Shown here piece after piece: positions 27,404 through 36,001 of a DNA stretch of 64,000 bases (the stretch's first letter is position 1; each line of letters opens with the position of its first letter). The notes beneath the pieces were generated by a model. The model had not been told where the DNA came from. It made no database searches and worked only from the letters and a program-made list of their open reading frames with translations. The DNA comes from JAGQZY01 sp964588335 (GTDB lineage: Bacteria; Bdellovibrionota; Bdellovibrionia; Bdellovibrionales; JAGQZY01): the NCBI GenBank assembly GCA_964588335.1, contig CAZPOV010000003.1:246154-310153 (forward strand), given 5' to 3'. A program made the translations under genes and the position numbers.

Positions 27404-28285
27404 TTGAAAAAAAGACTTTTCGTTGCTTGCTCGCTCGTTTTACTCATCAGTGGCTTGGCGATCGCCAGCCCCACCGCAACGGATGCTCCTCGCGAGCCGA
27501 TCTTAGCTGACCTCCCGGATCACTACTACGGCGGCGATATTCCCTTACGGCAGGATCTAAAAGATAAGTTGCATCGTATCCTCGACTCTTTCCATATTTC
27601 AAAACCGGGTTATTTTGATCAGATTGTTGAAAGCTGCTCTTTGGAGCACAACGTCTACTGTTATGTTCACAACAAACTCGGATATCGAAATGCCCGTCGT
27701 TTTATGTTTGGTCTCATTTATCTTAATGACTTGCAACCCGATGGATATTGGATTCCGACTGTGTATTGCGAAGACATACTCACCAGCCATCAATTGCCGG
27801 AAGGCAACACCTTAGGACCGATGCAGATTCCTAATGCCAACATCGTCAACACCGAACATTCATGGCCGCAAAGCCACTTCACCAATAACTTTTCAAAATC
27901 CATGCAAAAGTCCGACCTCCATGCTCTTTATCCAGTTCGCATGCGGGTCAACTCAACGCGCGGCAATCATCCTTTCGGAGAAGTTGTTGAAGTCAAAAAT
28001 CAAGCCTGTGAAGAAGCCGCACTAGGATATAACGAACACGGCCACACCGTATTTGAACCCGCCGAATCCGTAAAAGGAAATTTGGCGCGGTCTCTTTTTT
28101 ACTTCTCAGTTCGTTACCGCATTCCCATCGATGCCGAGCAAGAGAAAGTCCTTCGTCAATGGCATGTTCTTGACCCCATCGACGCTGACGAGCGCAGTAA
28201 ACATGAAGATATTTATAAAATTCAATTTGTTCGAAATCCCTTTATTGATCATCCAGAATGGGTGGATTTAGTGACAAATTTTTGA
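27404..28285 (+). CDS. Exported endonuclease I (EndA/NucM family)
   Basis: A 293-residue exported nuclease. TTG 27404 with AAAGGATG upstream gives MKKRLF and a clean signal peptide (cleavage near AIA). The core carries the beta-beta-alpha metal motif of endonuclease I: NTEHSWPQSHF, then KSDLHALYPVRMRVNSTRGNHPFGEV with the His and Asn that bind magnesium. Cysteines probably form disulfides, as known for EndA. These enzymes cut double-stranded DNA nonspecifically. The operon partner is the EEP-type nuclease upstream. In a predator such a pair would degrade prey DNA, which is an inference. Confidence 0.92.
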   Translation: MKKRLFVACSLVLLISGLAIASPTATDAPREPILADLPDHYYGGDIPLRQDLKDKLHRILDSFHISKPGYFDQIVESCSLEHNVYCYVHNKLGYRNARRFMFGLIYLNDLQPDGYWIPTVYCEDILTSHQLPEGNTLGPMQIPNANIVNTEHSWPQSHFTNNFSKSMQKSDLHALYPVRMRVNSTRGNHPFGEVVEVKNQACEEAALGYNEHGHTVFEPAESVKGNLARSLFYFSVRYRIPIDAEQEKVLRQWHVLDPIDADERSKHEDIYKIQFVRNPFIDHPEWVDLVTNF

Positions 28286-28507
28286 GTGTGTAAAAAGTCG
28301 ACAATACCAGGCTTAAACGCTGTCAATTTTTTTAACACTCAAATCCGCCTTAATTCCCCTTGAAGCAAAAGTGACATTCTTCAGCACCCCTTAGACAGTT
28401 GTTTTAAAGAGTTTTCAAAAGCACTGAAAAAAAACCATTCACCTCCTGAAATCCCTTATTATAAAGCCATTCAAAGAGTGCTTGTAAAAGCCCTAAGGAG
28501 GAAAACA

Positions 28508-28894
28508 ATGAAAGTCTCAGGTCAAATGAAAGTGAGCGGACAGTTACTCGTAGCCATGGCACTTGTCTTTGGATTCAACAACGTGGCTTATGGTAAAAAG
28601 CAAGGCCCTCAATTCACACCCATGTACAAAGTCGAAAGATGTGATTGCCTTGGGTTCAGCGAGGATATACCGACTTTTCTATCCGACCTTGCTGGCGCAG
28701 AAGACGTTGAAGAACTTTACATTTACGGCGAAGGTAAAACCTTACAGGCGGCCGAAAAAAGCGCCCAAAACTTATGTATAGAAACCTACCGTTCCTATGC
28801 CAGTGTCTCCCATGAGGAGGACTCCAATTCAGTGACTCAATCCGGGTGCACAAAATTAAAAAGCACTCCCGATGGTCGCTGGGTCTCACTTTAA
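28508..28894 (+). CDS. Small exported cysteine protein with duplicated N-terminus
   Basis: A 128-residue protein from ATG 28508, preceded by an ideal AAGGAGG. The N-terminus is a tandem repeat MKVSGQ-MKVSGQ encoded by two similar 18-base units, so a second ATG at 28526 lacks the good ribosome-binding site. A signal peptide (cleavage near AYG) is followed by a domain with a CDC pair (ERCDCLGF), one cysteine in a helix (AQNLCIETY) and one near the end (QSGCTKL). No family is recognised. The exported protein at 29112 has a similar cysteine layout. Confidence 0.7.
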   Translation: MKVSGQMKVSGQLLVAMALVFGFNNVAYGKKQGPQFTPMYKVERCDCLGFSEDIPTFLSDLAGAEDVEELYIYGEGKTLQAAEKSAQNLCIETYRSYASVSHEEDSNSVTQSGCTKLKSTPDGRWVSL

Positions 28895-28921
28895 ACTTTA
28901 AACTTTAAACTTATTAATTTT

Positions 28922-28947
28922 GATCGCTTGTATAAGCGATCTTTTCT
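28922..28947 (+). terminator. Rho-independent terminator
   Basis: GATCGCTT (28922-28929), loop GTAT and AAGCGATC (28934-28941) form an 8-base stem followed by TTTTCT. It lies 27 bases after the stop of the gene at 28508 and is followed at once by a second, longer terminator. Confidence 0.75.
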
Positions 28948-28949
28948 AG

Positions 28950-28997
28950 GGCAATAAGAGATCTTTAGATTAAGATCTTTTTATTGCCATTTTTTTA
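28950..28997 (+). terminator. Second, longer terminator-like hairpin
   Basis: GGCAATAA (28950-28957) pairs with TTATTGCC (28981-28988), and inside it AGATCTT pairs with AAGATCT around a 6-base loop (28966-28971), with a small bulge. A run of seven T follows the stem at 28990-28996. With the terminator just upstream this makes a tandem stop for transcription from the nuclease region. Confidence 0.7.
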
Positions 28998-29111
28998 TTC
29001 TATTTACCTTCCCCACCCCATTTTGGCTTAAAATCTTTACAAGCCACGCTTCACTCAGTTCACCCCAGTTTTTAATATGCTAGATACAAGGTCGTTAACC
29101 AGGGGGCATTT

Positions 29112-29507
29112 ATGTTGTCTATTCTAATAAGTCTTTTTATCGGTGTCAGTGCACACGCTGAAGATCAACCCAAACAAGTGATTGCCAGTTGTGAATGCGT
29201 TGTGCTCAACGATGCCGGAGATCCCATTCGACCTGCGCATGCCTTAGTCGGCACGCCGGTGCCAGTCACCTCTGGAGAGTTTGATGTGCATGGGATTGGA
29301 CGTTTAAAAAGTCCCTACGAACGAGAGAATTGCTTTGAGCTTGAAAATGGCGAGCTATCAATGGCTTGCTCGATTGGTGCTGTCAAAGCCAAATTCAATG
29401 CCGAGTATCGCTGCGGTGAAATCGCTCGACAGTACCATCCCAATCAAATAGACGGCTTCACCAATGGCTCGGTTGATGCCTCAACCTGTTATCTTTCTTT
29501 AGAATAG
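29112..29507 (+). CDS. Small exported cysteine protein
   Basis: A 131-residue protein with good ribosome-binding site (CAGGGGGC) and a signal peptide (cleavage after AHA). The mature part starts with a CEC pair (IASCECVVL), has ENCFEL and SMACSIG in the middle, a YRCGEIARQY helix and a terminal STCYLSL. Six cysteines suggest three disulfides. No family is recognised. The CxC start and helix-then-terminal-cysteine ending resemble the protein at 28508, and the two may be distant paralogues. It is convergent with the methyltransferase gene, four bases apart. Confidence 0.68.
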   Translation: MLSILISLFIGVSAHAEDQPKQVIASCECVVLNDAGDPIRPAHALVGTPVPVTSGEFDVHGIGRLKSPYERENCFELENGELSMACSIGAVKAKFNAEYRCGEIARQYHPNQIDGFTNGSVDASTCYLSLE

Positions 29508-29510
29508 TGC

Positions 29511-30425
29511 TCATTCATTTTTTTGAATGGAACAGAAATAAATAGGCCCCCAACCTTGCTGATCGGGAAGCGCTTGAAAACCATGGGTGGTGGACTCAAA
29601 ACCCACCGGGCAAGATGAGTTTATAACAGTGAATTGATCGGCCTTACGTTTAAAAAGTTTGGCAATCACTTGATCATTTTCATGGGGGGATAAGGAACAG
29701 GTCGAGTAAATCAATCGTCCACCAGGCTTTAAGGTATCAAAAGCCGAAGCCAACAAGGCATACTGGCGCACCCCAAAGTTCTTGCTGCGTTTTTCTTTCC
29801 ACATTTGCAAATCAGAGGCTTTGTTAATCACTCCCCTTTCTCCTGAACATGGGGCATCGAGCAAAACTTTGTCGAAACTTTCTGGCTGTTTTCTCCCAAA
29901 CAGCGAACCGTCCCAGCCCGTGACTTTCACCCGACTGCGAACATCTTTTGGCAAGTAGCGCTTAAGAACACTCATCAATCGAAACCGTCTTTTCGCTGAC
30001 ATCTCGTTAGCCACCAATTCGCCGCTGAGGTCCCATTGTTTTTGTTCGGCAAGAAATAAAGCCTCCAGTAACACCAAAGTTTTGCCACCAGGAGCCGCAC
30101 ACATATCCAAGACTCGATCGCCGGCGGCCATTTCAAGGGCACGGCCAGCTACAATACTGGCGGGATCCATGCGATAAAACGGCAACAAAGACTTCTCCCA
30201 CTGTGAGAGATCAAATGCATCGGTTATTTCATGACAGTGAGGAACCAACGGAAAGGAAGCACCAATCCCTGGAAAGTCTGAAACGTTTTCGTCCTGACAG
30301 AAGAGATTTCGTCGCCCGACTTTTGCATCATCTTGCAGAAGGGCTTGCCGAATCAAAGGCCAGCGCTCACCATAGACTTTTTTAAAATATTCATCAAAGG
30401 CTTGCTCCCCGCCCGGATTCTTCAT
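29511..30425 (-). CDS. RsmB/NOP2/Sun-type RNA m5C methyltransferase
   Basis: A 304-residue SAM-dependent methyltransferase. The SAM-binding motif I is VLDMCAAPGGKT, motif IV is LLDAPCSGERGVINK with the release cysteine, and motif VI is YSTCSLSPHENDQV with the nucleophile cysteine, the two-cysteine arrangement of RNA cytosine-5 methyltransferases. There is no RsmB-type N-terminal NusB domain nor a PUA domain, so the enzyme resembles the short NSUN4-like forms. The RNA target is unknown. It is last in a four-gene run and overlaps the MscS gene by four bases (ATGA). Confidence 0.88.
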   Translation of the reverse strand: MKNPGGEQAFDEYFKKVYGERWPLIRQALLQDDAKVGRRNLFCQDENVSDFPGIGASFPLVPHCHEITDAFDLSQWEKSLLPFYRMDPASIVAGRALEMAAGDRVLDMCAAPGGKTLVLLEALFLAEQKQWDLSGELVANEMSAKRRFRLMSVLKRYLPKDVRSRVKVTGWDGSLFGRKQPESFDKVLLDAPCSGERGVINKASDLQMWKEKRSKNFGVRQYALLASAFDTLKPGGRLIYSTCSLSPHENDQVIAKLFKRKADQFTVINSSCPVGFESTTHGFQALPDQQGWGPIYFCSIQKNE

Positions 30426-31252
30426 GGAGCGTCACTTTCTTGGGTGACATGGACGGGCGAATTCAGATGGATATGATGACCAATATCCTCCATGCCCGCC
30501 GCTTTGACAGCACGATGCAATTCCTTGGGAAACTCCGATTGAAATTGCATAAAGTCATCCGTCGGTGACCAAACACGAAAAATCACCTCGGTGCAGTTTT
30601 CTTTGAACTCGCTGACGTAAAAATACGGTTCAGGTTCATCAAGAGCTAAACCATTGCGACTGGCCACGTCTTTAAAAATCTCTTCCAGACGGGTCAGGCT
30701 GTCTTTGCGGGCCAAAAGATACTTCACGTCCAGTCTGCGGATAGGAAAAAAACTGATATTACTGACCGAGTTCCCAATCACCATCTCGTTGGGAATTCGC
30801 ACCATCAGGTTGTCGAGAGTTCGAAGTGTCAGAGACAACAGGTTGCGCGATACGACTTCACCGCGAAAACCATTCACCTCGATAATATTTCCAACAATAA
30901 AAGGTCTTTCGAAAACTAAAAATATCCCACTGATTAAATTTGAAATTGGTGTTCTCGCTGCGAAACCAATAGCAATCGTCAAAAGACCTGTTGCCCCGAT
31001 CACTACCTTCATATCGACACCAATAAGTTTAAAAAACAAAATGGCAAATATTATGTTAAGTACGTAAACAAAGAATTTTCGGACACTCAACGGCTTTCTT
31101 TTGTCTTTGACGTTTCGAATCGCCAAATAAAAAACCACATTGAAAATTTTAATAAAAATCTGTCCGAAAGCTAAAACGGCAAAGCCGACAAAGATGTGGC
31201 GCCAAGGGAGGTCGGTTTGAATTTCTGCAAAGGCCTGCGCGAGTTCTTCCAT
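30422..31252 (-). CDS. MscS-family mechanosensitive channel
   Basis: A 276-residue channel of the small MscS type. Two N-terminal transmembrane helices are followed by the pore helix (IGATGLLTIAIGFAARTPISNLISGIFLVFERPF, with Ala/Gly spacing typical of MscS TM3) and the beta domain with FIVGNIIEVNGFRGEV and LRTLDNLMVRIPNEMVI. A cytoplasmic domain completes it. These channels open under membrane tension and release solutes during osmotic downshift. The gene follows the DUF432-like gene by one base and overlaps the methyltransferase gene, so all are probably produced together. Confidence 0.92.
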   Translation of the reverse strand: MEELAQAFAEIQTDLPWRHIFVGFAVLAFGQIFIKIFNVVFYLAIRNVKDKRKPLSVRKFFVYVLNIIFAILFFKLIGVDMKVVIGATGLLTIAIGFAARTPISNLISGIFLVFERPFIVGNIIEVNGFRGEVVSRNLLSLTLRTLDNLMVRIPNEMVIGNSVSNISFFPIRRLDVKYLLARKDSLTRLEEIFKDVASRNGLALDEPEPYFYVSEFKENCTEVIFRVWSPTDDFMQFQSEFPKELHRAVKAAGMEDIGHHIHLNSPVHVTQESDAP

Positions 31253-31253
31253 T

Positions 31254-32057
31254 TTACCTCATAATCTCGGTGACGGACTTAAATAAACTTTTTGGGATTT
31301 TTTCCCGAGGTCCATGAATCATGGTCGGGCTGCCGTTGTCATCCTCAGGAGCGAAGATTTTTAAATCTTTTAGGTTTTCATTATTGTCGATTCGCACTGA
31401 AAGTGAGCTAGTCACAAACACACCCCGATTTTCTTGATACAACGTCAAATAGTTAACGGGGATCTTTAACTTTTCGATGGGAATCGGTAGCTTTGAACTG
31501 TTTTCAATGTAGACATGAGTCAAAGCCCGATGCGGACGAAACGGTAAATTTTCTTCAATCAGAGCCGCATGAATACGAGTGAAGAAACACAATTGACCAC
31601 TGGTCGGAGAGTTGCCAAACCAGGTTTTCACTCGATGCAACACCGGAATTTCATCAATCACCTGAGACGCTCCAACATCAACCAAGCGTACGTTCATTGG
31701 AGTGCTGAGATAAATTTTGGCTTTCTCTCCCGGTAGAATCATAAAAGTGGAATCCGGTTTAACCACAAACGGATATTCACCCAAGCAGGGGATGACTCGC
31801 AGACGCGACGGCTTGCCAGAGTAAGCAAAGCGATGCTCTTTCAGAAGATTGCTTGGCTGCATGCCTGTGAATGGATATTGATAGTGGAAAGATGAGTCCA
31901 TCCAATCGTTTGAAGTCATCCATAAAACCCGTATTTCAGTGGAAATTTTTTCTAAATAAAAATCAAGAGGGCCAAAACGTAGATGAAAATTCTCTCCATC
32001 TTGCATATTGAGGTCGCTTTGAAAGACCTTCAGTTCGTCGGCTTGATCTCTATTCAC
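31254..32057 (-). CDS. Probable DUF432 protein
   Basis: A 267-residue protein without a signal peptide, starting at GTG 32057, which overlaps the stop of the upstream fusion gene (GTGA). The segment STFMILPGEKAKIYLSTPMNVRLV and the run VLHRVKTWFGNSPTSGQLCFF recall the DUF432 family, which I know mainly from archaea and some bacteria next to MscS genes. It looks like a beta-rich cytoplasmic protein. With the channel gene starting one base after its stop, a role in regulating or sensing for the channel is plausible but not shown. Confidence 0.55.
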   Translation of the reverse strand: MNRDQADELKVFQSDLNMQDGENFHLRFGPLDFYLEKISTEIRVLWMTSNDWMDSSFHYQYPFTGMQPSNLLKEHRFAYSGKPSRLRVIPCLGEYPFVVKPDSTFMILPGEKAKIYLSTPMNVRLVDVGASQVIDEIPVLHRVKTWFGNSPTSGQLCFFTRIHAALIEENLPFRPHRALTHVYIENSSKLPIPIEKLKIPVNYLTLYQENRGVFVTSSLSVRIDNNENLKDLKIFAPEDDNGSPTMIHGPREKIPKSLFKSVTEIMR

Positions 32058-34096
32058 TTAGGGCTCCAATCAGAAAGAACAACGCGATTCCCTTTGCTCT
32101 TTGGTCGGATACTGCCAACCAAAGCGGCCCGTTCATAGCCCATTCCGTGCAAATCTTCAAGCACCTGTTGGTATTCGTGGGCGCGCACCCCAAACACCAG
32201 TCCACCTTGGCTCATTGAATCCCACAAGATGGAATTGTTGGCTGAGACTTCGGATCGCTGAAAAGCCACATCCCCCTGAATGCGCGTCCAATTGATATCA
32301 AGACCAGGATGTCCCACCTTTTGATGAATCAATTCATCGGTGCCCTGCCAACGCGGCACTTCTCGCAAGTTTACCATCAACTGCTGGTGGGCTGGAAGTT
32401 TTTGTAGGCAGTGAAACAGAAAACCCCACTCCTCAATGAGCACACGTCCCGATGGATTCCACCGCAATAGAAACTCTTTCATAGCCTCAGCGTTCACTAA
32501 CAAAGGCTGCTCAATCGACTTTTGAATCCACGAGGAATTGAATCGATCCATCAGACGCCCCGCCCACAAGAAACCGAACCCCAAAGGCCGGGTCATAATC
32601 AGATAGTCATGGGGCCGAAACGATTGTTCCGCCCGATCAAAACTCGGTCCTCCCATGGTCACACTCAGGTGCCAATGGGTTCCATCAAAGGTATCGCCAC
32701 CATCGATATCCACTCCCTGTTTCTCAGCCACACTCTCGATCGCACGAAAGGTGGATTCGAACACATGATTCAACAGCTGAGGATCTTGATTGGGCAGGGT
32801 GAGATTGAATCGCAGCTGCTGGGGCTTAACACCCTGACTGAGACTTTTTAAAAAGGCGATCTCGGTGATTTTTATGGCCGACAGGGCGTAGGATCCCCAG
32901 GAGTTAAATCCATTGAAGGAATTCAAGCGAAAGCGACCCTCAGTGGTCTCGGGATCGCGATTGTAAACCCCTTGCCAAGGACGACTCATATGCTGAGCTT
33001 GAAACTGCATCTCATCTTTTAGCTTCTGCTTGCGGGGTTCAAGCACTTCCACTTTTTGTAACTGCATGATCTGCTTATGCGAGCGCCCCACCCAATCTTT
33101 ACTCCAATGGACGTCATCGTATTGCAAGCGGTCCCGACACTGCAAAGCCGGTTCATCAGCATCACGAAAAATATTATGTTGCAAGACGTGGCTCAGTTCG
33201 GCTTTTTCAATTTCACTGGTCCACTGCTTGCTTCGCTCGAACTGCACATGGTTGCCGGTGACAAAAATATTCGGCGAACGCACCTCGGAAAGATCTCTGT
33301 GCACTAATATCTTTTGATTATCAAATTGTAAAATTTTACCCAACCCATCTTGGGGCCGCCAGTGATCCAAAGGAACAAGCACATCATAGCTGATTTCGCT
33401 GCCATCGCATAAGGTGAGTAGATGATCTTGGTACTGTTGCACTAAGGCTCCGCTAAGAACGCGAATGCCTTGTTTTTTAAGCTTTTCAATATCTTTTTGT
33501 TTTTTACTTTTGAAAAAACCTTTCTCTGGTAAAGGCGATTCATCAATAATCAAAAGGTCCGACGTTTCACTACCACCGACAAGACGTTGTTTGATCGCCA
33601 GGGCCATCCGTAAACTCAATGAATTAAATCCAGTAAAAGCGACTCGGACTTCGCGTGGACAATGGCGATGAACCTCTGTGAAGAACTGACGCATCTTTTT
33701 AATAAATTCGTAGCTGTCGGTAATATCAATGACCGAAGATTTTTGACGGACATCCTGACCTTGGAGAGTGGGATGTGAGGGTGATTCCACCGACAAGCGA
33801 TCAAACTTGAGGCGACCAAATTTCTTAAGATGTAAAACTTGCTCATCTCGACTCACCGACAGGCATTGATCCTCTAAAAAATAAATGCCTTTCCTCTGAC
33901 AGGCCGTCCACAGGTCCCATTGCCATTTTTCAACAGACGAATTCTCTTTTAAAATAAAGGGAATGGCATCGGTGGATAAGACTTTAATGTTTTGCGAAAC
34001 CAAAACAATGGGCTGTTGCTTCTCAGCTTTAGTTTCATAGGATTGAATGACTCGATAATGAAGTTCACCACCGCCAACTAGAACAATCGGTTCCAA
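32054..34096 (-). CDS. Fusion of NDH-2-like flavoprotein domain and SelD/PurM-like domain
   Basis: A 680-residue protein with two parts. Residues about 1-330 resemble the pyridine nucleotide-disulfide oxidoreductase part found in NDH-2/SelD fusions, starting VLVGGGELHYRVI, but the later motif YSGMLPG is replaced by LSTDAIPFIL and the FAD contacts are poorly kept. Residues about 370-680 resemble selenide water dikinase and other PurM-like ATP enzymes: DIDGGDTFDGTHW near 465, the LIMTRPLGFGFLWAGRL strand-helix, and WDSMSQGGLVFGV near 630, which corresponds to DPQTSGGLL of SelD. The catalytic Cys/Sec and Lys loop of SelD is not visible, so selenophosphate synthesis is unlikely. The start is TTG 34096 with GGGAGGG upstream. 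Confidence 0.7.
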   Translation of the reverse strand: MEPIVLVGGGELHYRVIQSYETKAEKQQPIVLVSQNIKVLSTDAIPFILKENSSVEKWQWDLWTACQRKGIYFLEDQCLSVSRDEQVLHLKKFGRLKFDRLSVESPSHPTLQGQDVRQKSSVIDITDSYEFIKKMRQFFTEVHRHCPREVRVAFTGFNSLSLRMALAIKQRLVGGSETSDLLIIDESPLPEKGFFKSKKQKDIEKLKKQGIRVLSGALVQQYQDHLLTLCDGSEISYDVLVPLDHWRPQDGLGKILQFDNQKILVHRDLSEVRSPNIFVTGNHVQFERSKQWTSEIEKAELSHVLQHNIFRDADEPALQCRDRLQYDDVHWSKDWVGRSHKQIMQLQKVEVLEPRKQKLKDEMQFQAQHMSRPWQGVYNRDPETTEGRFRLNSFNGFNSWGSYALSAIKITEIAFLKSLSQGVKPQQLRFNLTLPNQDPQLLNHVFESTFRAIESVAEKQGVDIDGGDTFDGTHWHLSVTMGGPSFDRAEQSFRPHDYLIMTRPLGFGFLWAGRLMDRFNSSWIQKSIEQPLLVNAEAMKEFLLRWNPSGRVLIEEWGFLFHCLQKLPAHQQLMVNLREVPRWQGTDELIHQKVGHPGLDINWTRIQGDVAFQRSEVSANNSILWDSMSQGGLVFGVRAHEYQQVLEDLHGMGYERAALVGSIRPKSKGNRVVLSDWSPK

Positions 34097-34191
34097 ACAC
34101 CCTCCCTGGTTGCGAAACGATGTCCTATTCTATCGAAATGACTACAGATTTTGCTAGTGTTGACCCATCACTCACGGACTATGGTCGAGGC

Positions 34192-34575
34192 TTAAACGAT
34201 GGAGTTTCGGGTTCGGACCACAGACACTGCAAAAAAGATCCAACCCAGCAAAAACAGACTGCCGCCCACCGGCGTGATCATGGCGGCTGTTGGCAGCTCC
34301 AACAACACATAAACATAAAGACTTCCTGAAAACACAACCACTCCCAGAAGAAAGCAAAGCCCGGCCGCGACAGTGGTGGCCCACTTTTCCCAATGGTTCC
34401 ATAAACCCAACGCCAGCAACGCGAAGGCATGCAAGCTAAGGTATTGGTTGGCTGTGGCAAGGACAGCCATCTTCTCCGGCTCGACCATTTCTTTTAAAGC
34501 ATGCGCCCCAAAAGCTCCTAAAGCCACTGAGCAAAACCCCAACAAACAACCCCACAACAACCAGATTCGACCCAC
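34192..34575 (-). CDS. DUF423 family membrane protein
   Basis: A 127-residue protein of four hydrophobic helices. The N-terminal pattern GCLLGFCSVALGAFGAHALKE, a following ANQYLSLHAFALLALG and the later LGVVVFSGSLYVYVLLE with ITPVGGSLFLLGW fit the DUF423/YgdD family exactly. Function is unknown. The GTG start at 34575 shares one base with the stop of hmgA, so the two are translationally linked. A gap of 95 bases separates it from the flavoprotein fusion gene downstream. Confidence 0.9.
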   Translation of the reverse strand: MGRIWLLWGCLLGFCSVALGAFGAHALKEMVEPEKMAVLATANQYLSLHAFALLALGLWNHWEKWATTVAAGLCFLLGVVVFSGSLYVYVLLELPTAAMITPVGGSLFLLGWIFFAVSVVRTRNSIV

Positions 34576-35849
34576 TATTGACTCCTATAAAGAGGTTTAA
34601 AGTTTTGCCAGCAGCGGGTGTAGTCTTTATCACGCGCGGCTGTGTTCAATGCAAAGTTGGTGGGATGAAAAACATGACAGCTTTCAAACATAAAAGCCAT
34701 GGTATCGGCAATTTTTTGCGGGTCTTCATTATTCTCAATCGCTTTTTCAAAAGTGGCTGTGTCCGGACCATGGGCACTCATGCAGTTATGCAGACTGGCT
34801 CCTCCCGGCACAAAGCCTCCCTGTTTTGCATCATAGGCGCCGTGAATAAGTCCCATGTACTCGCTCATAATATTGCGATGATAATAAGGCGGACGAAAGG
34901 TGTTTTCAGCCACCAGCCAACGCGGTGGGAAAATAACGAAATCGAGATTGGCCACACCCGGGGCTGTCGACGGCGAAGTGAGGACCGTATAGATTGAAGG
35001 ATCGGGATGATCATAGGAGACCGTCCCCATGGTGTTGAACCGACGCAGGTCATACTTGTAAGGCGCGTAATTACCATGCCAAGCCACGACGTCTAATGGA
35101 GAGTGATCCTGTTCGTAGCTCCAAAAATGGTGTCCAAACTTACAGACAATTTGGCAAATCTTTTTGGTTTCGAAATGGGCCACCGGGTAAAGAAAATCAC
35201 GTGGGTTGGCCAAGGCATTGGCTCCTAAGGGACCCAGGTTCGGCAAAGTTAAAGGTTCCCCGGTGTTCTCTCCCATATATCCACGGCTCCAGCCGGAGCC
35301 CAGAGGATTGACTTGAAACTTTATCCCACGGGGAATCACCACGATTTCTTGGGGTTCGACCTCAAGAACTCCCATCTCTGTGCAGACCTGAAGTTTTCCC
35401 TGCTCGGGAATTAAGATCAACTCACCATCCGCATTGTAAAAATAGCGATCACCCATCACTTTGTTTAAAAAATAATGATGCGCCATCGCACCGGTGGCGG
35501 TGTTGGTCGTCGCCATGGTGCGTATGCCATCGATGAAATCACAGTCGTCAGTGGGTGGTTCTAGGGGTTGCCAGCGAAATTGTGTGGGCGGTGTGGGCCC
35601 CTCGGTCTGGAGCTTTGAAGTCCAAAGTTTTTGTTCATAAGGGATGCACTCACCATGAAAAGTGGAGGGGTGAATGCGATACATCCAACTGCGCAGATTC
35701 TGATGACGTTCTCTGGTGAATGCACTCCCAGAAATCTGCTCGGGCACCAAACCACGCACGGGTATTTTCGGTGAATTGCGCCCCTGAGGCAAACTTCCCG
35801 TCTCGGCCTCGGTTTCAAAATGGTTCCCAAATCCGGTCAGATACTCCAT
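34575..35849 (-). CDS. hmgA: Homogentisate 1,2-dioxygenase
   Basis: A 424-residue enzyme that opens the ring of homogentisate to maleylacetoacetate in tyrosine and phenylalanine breakdown, using iron. The start YLTGFGNHFETEAETGSLPQGRNSP is the family signature, and the iron-binding region FRPPYYHRNIMSEYMG and MSAHGPD are intact. Length is normal. No other gene of the pathway (hpd, fahA, maiA) is nearby, so the other steps must be encoded elsewhere or the gene acts alone. It is divergent from an MFS transporter and overlaps a DUF423 gene by one base. Confidence 0.97.
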   Translation of the reverse strand: MEYLTGFGNHFETEAETGSLPQGRNSPKIPVRGLVPEQISGSAFTRERHQNLRSWMYRIHPSTFHGECIPYEQKLWTSKLQTEGPTPPTQFRWQPLEPPTDDCDFIDGIRTMATTNTATGAMAHHYFLNKVMGDRYFYNADGELILIPEQGKLQVCTEMGVLEVEPQEIVVIPRGIKFQVNPLGSGWSRGYMGENTGEPLTLPNLGPLGANALANPRDFLYPVAHFETKKICQIVCKFGHHFWSYEQDHSPLDVVAWHGNYAPYKYDLRRFNTMGTVSYDHPDPSIYTVLTSPSTAPGVANLDFVIFPPRWLVAENTFRPPYYHRNIMSEYMGLIHGAYDAKQGGFVPGGASLHNCMSAHGPDTATFEKAIENNEDPQKIADTMAFMFESCHVFHPTNFALNTAARDKDYTRCWQNFKPLYRSQ

Positions 35850-36001
35850 ACAAACCCCTTATTTAACAGAGTTTTCTTATCCTCCAAGGGACAGCATGGG
35901 GCAAGCTCTGACGCCCCTCTTAGCCTTTTTTTTAACTTCCATTGAAAAGCTCTTTAAAAACCATAGTTTGCATATCGGTTCAGAGTTCATTAAAAGACCG
36001 T

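Noticed and set aside
32054..34096. Functional selenophosphate synthetase
   Set aside because: The SelD-like half lacks the catalytic Cys/Sec-Lys loop, and no SelA, SelB or tRNA-Sec gene is in the window.
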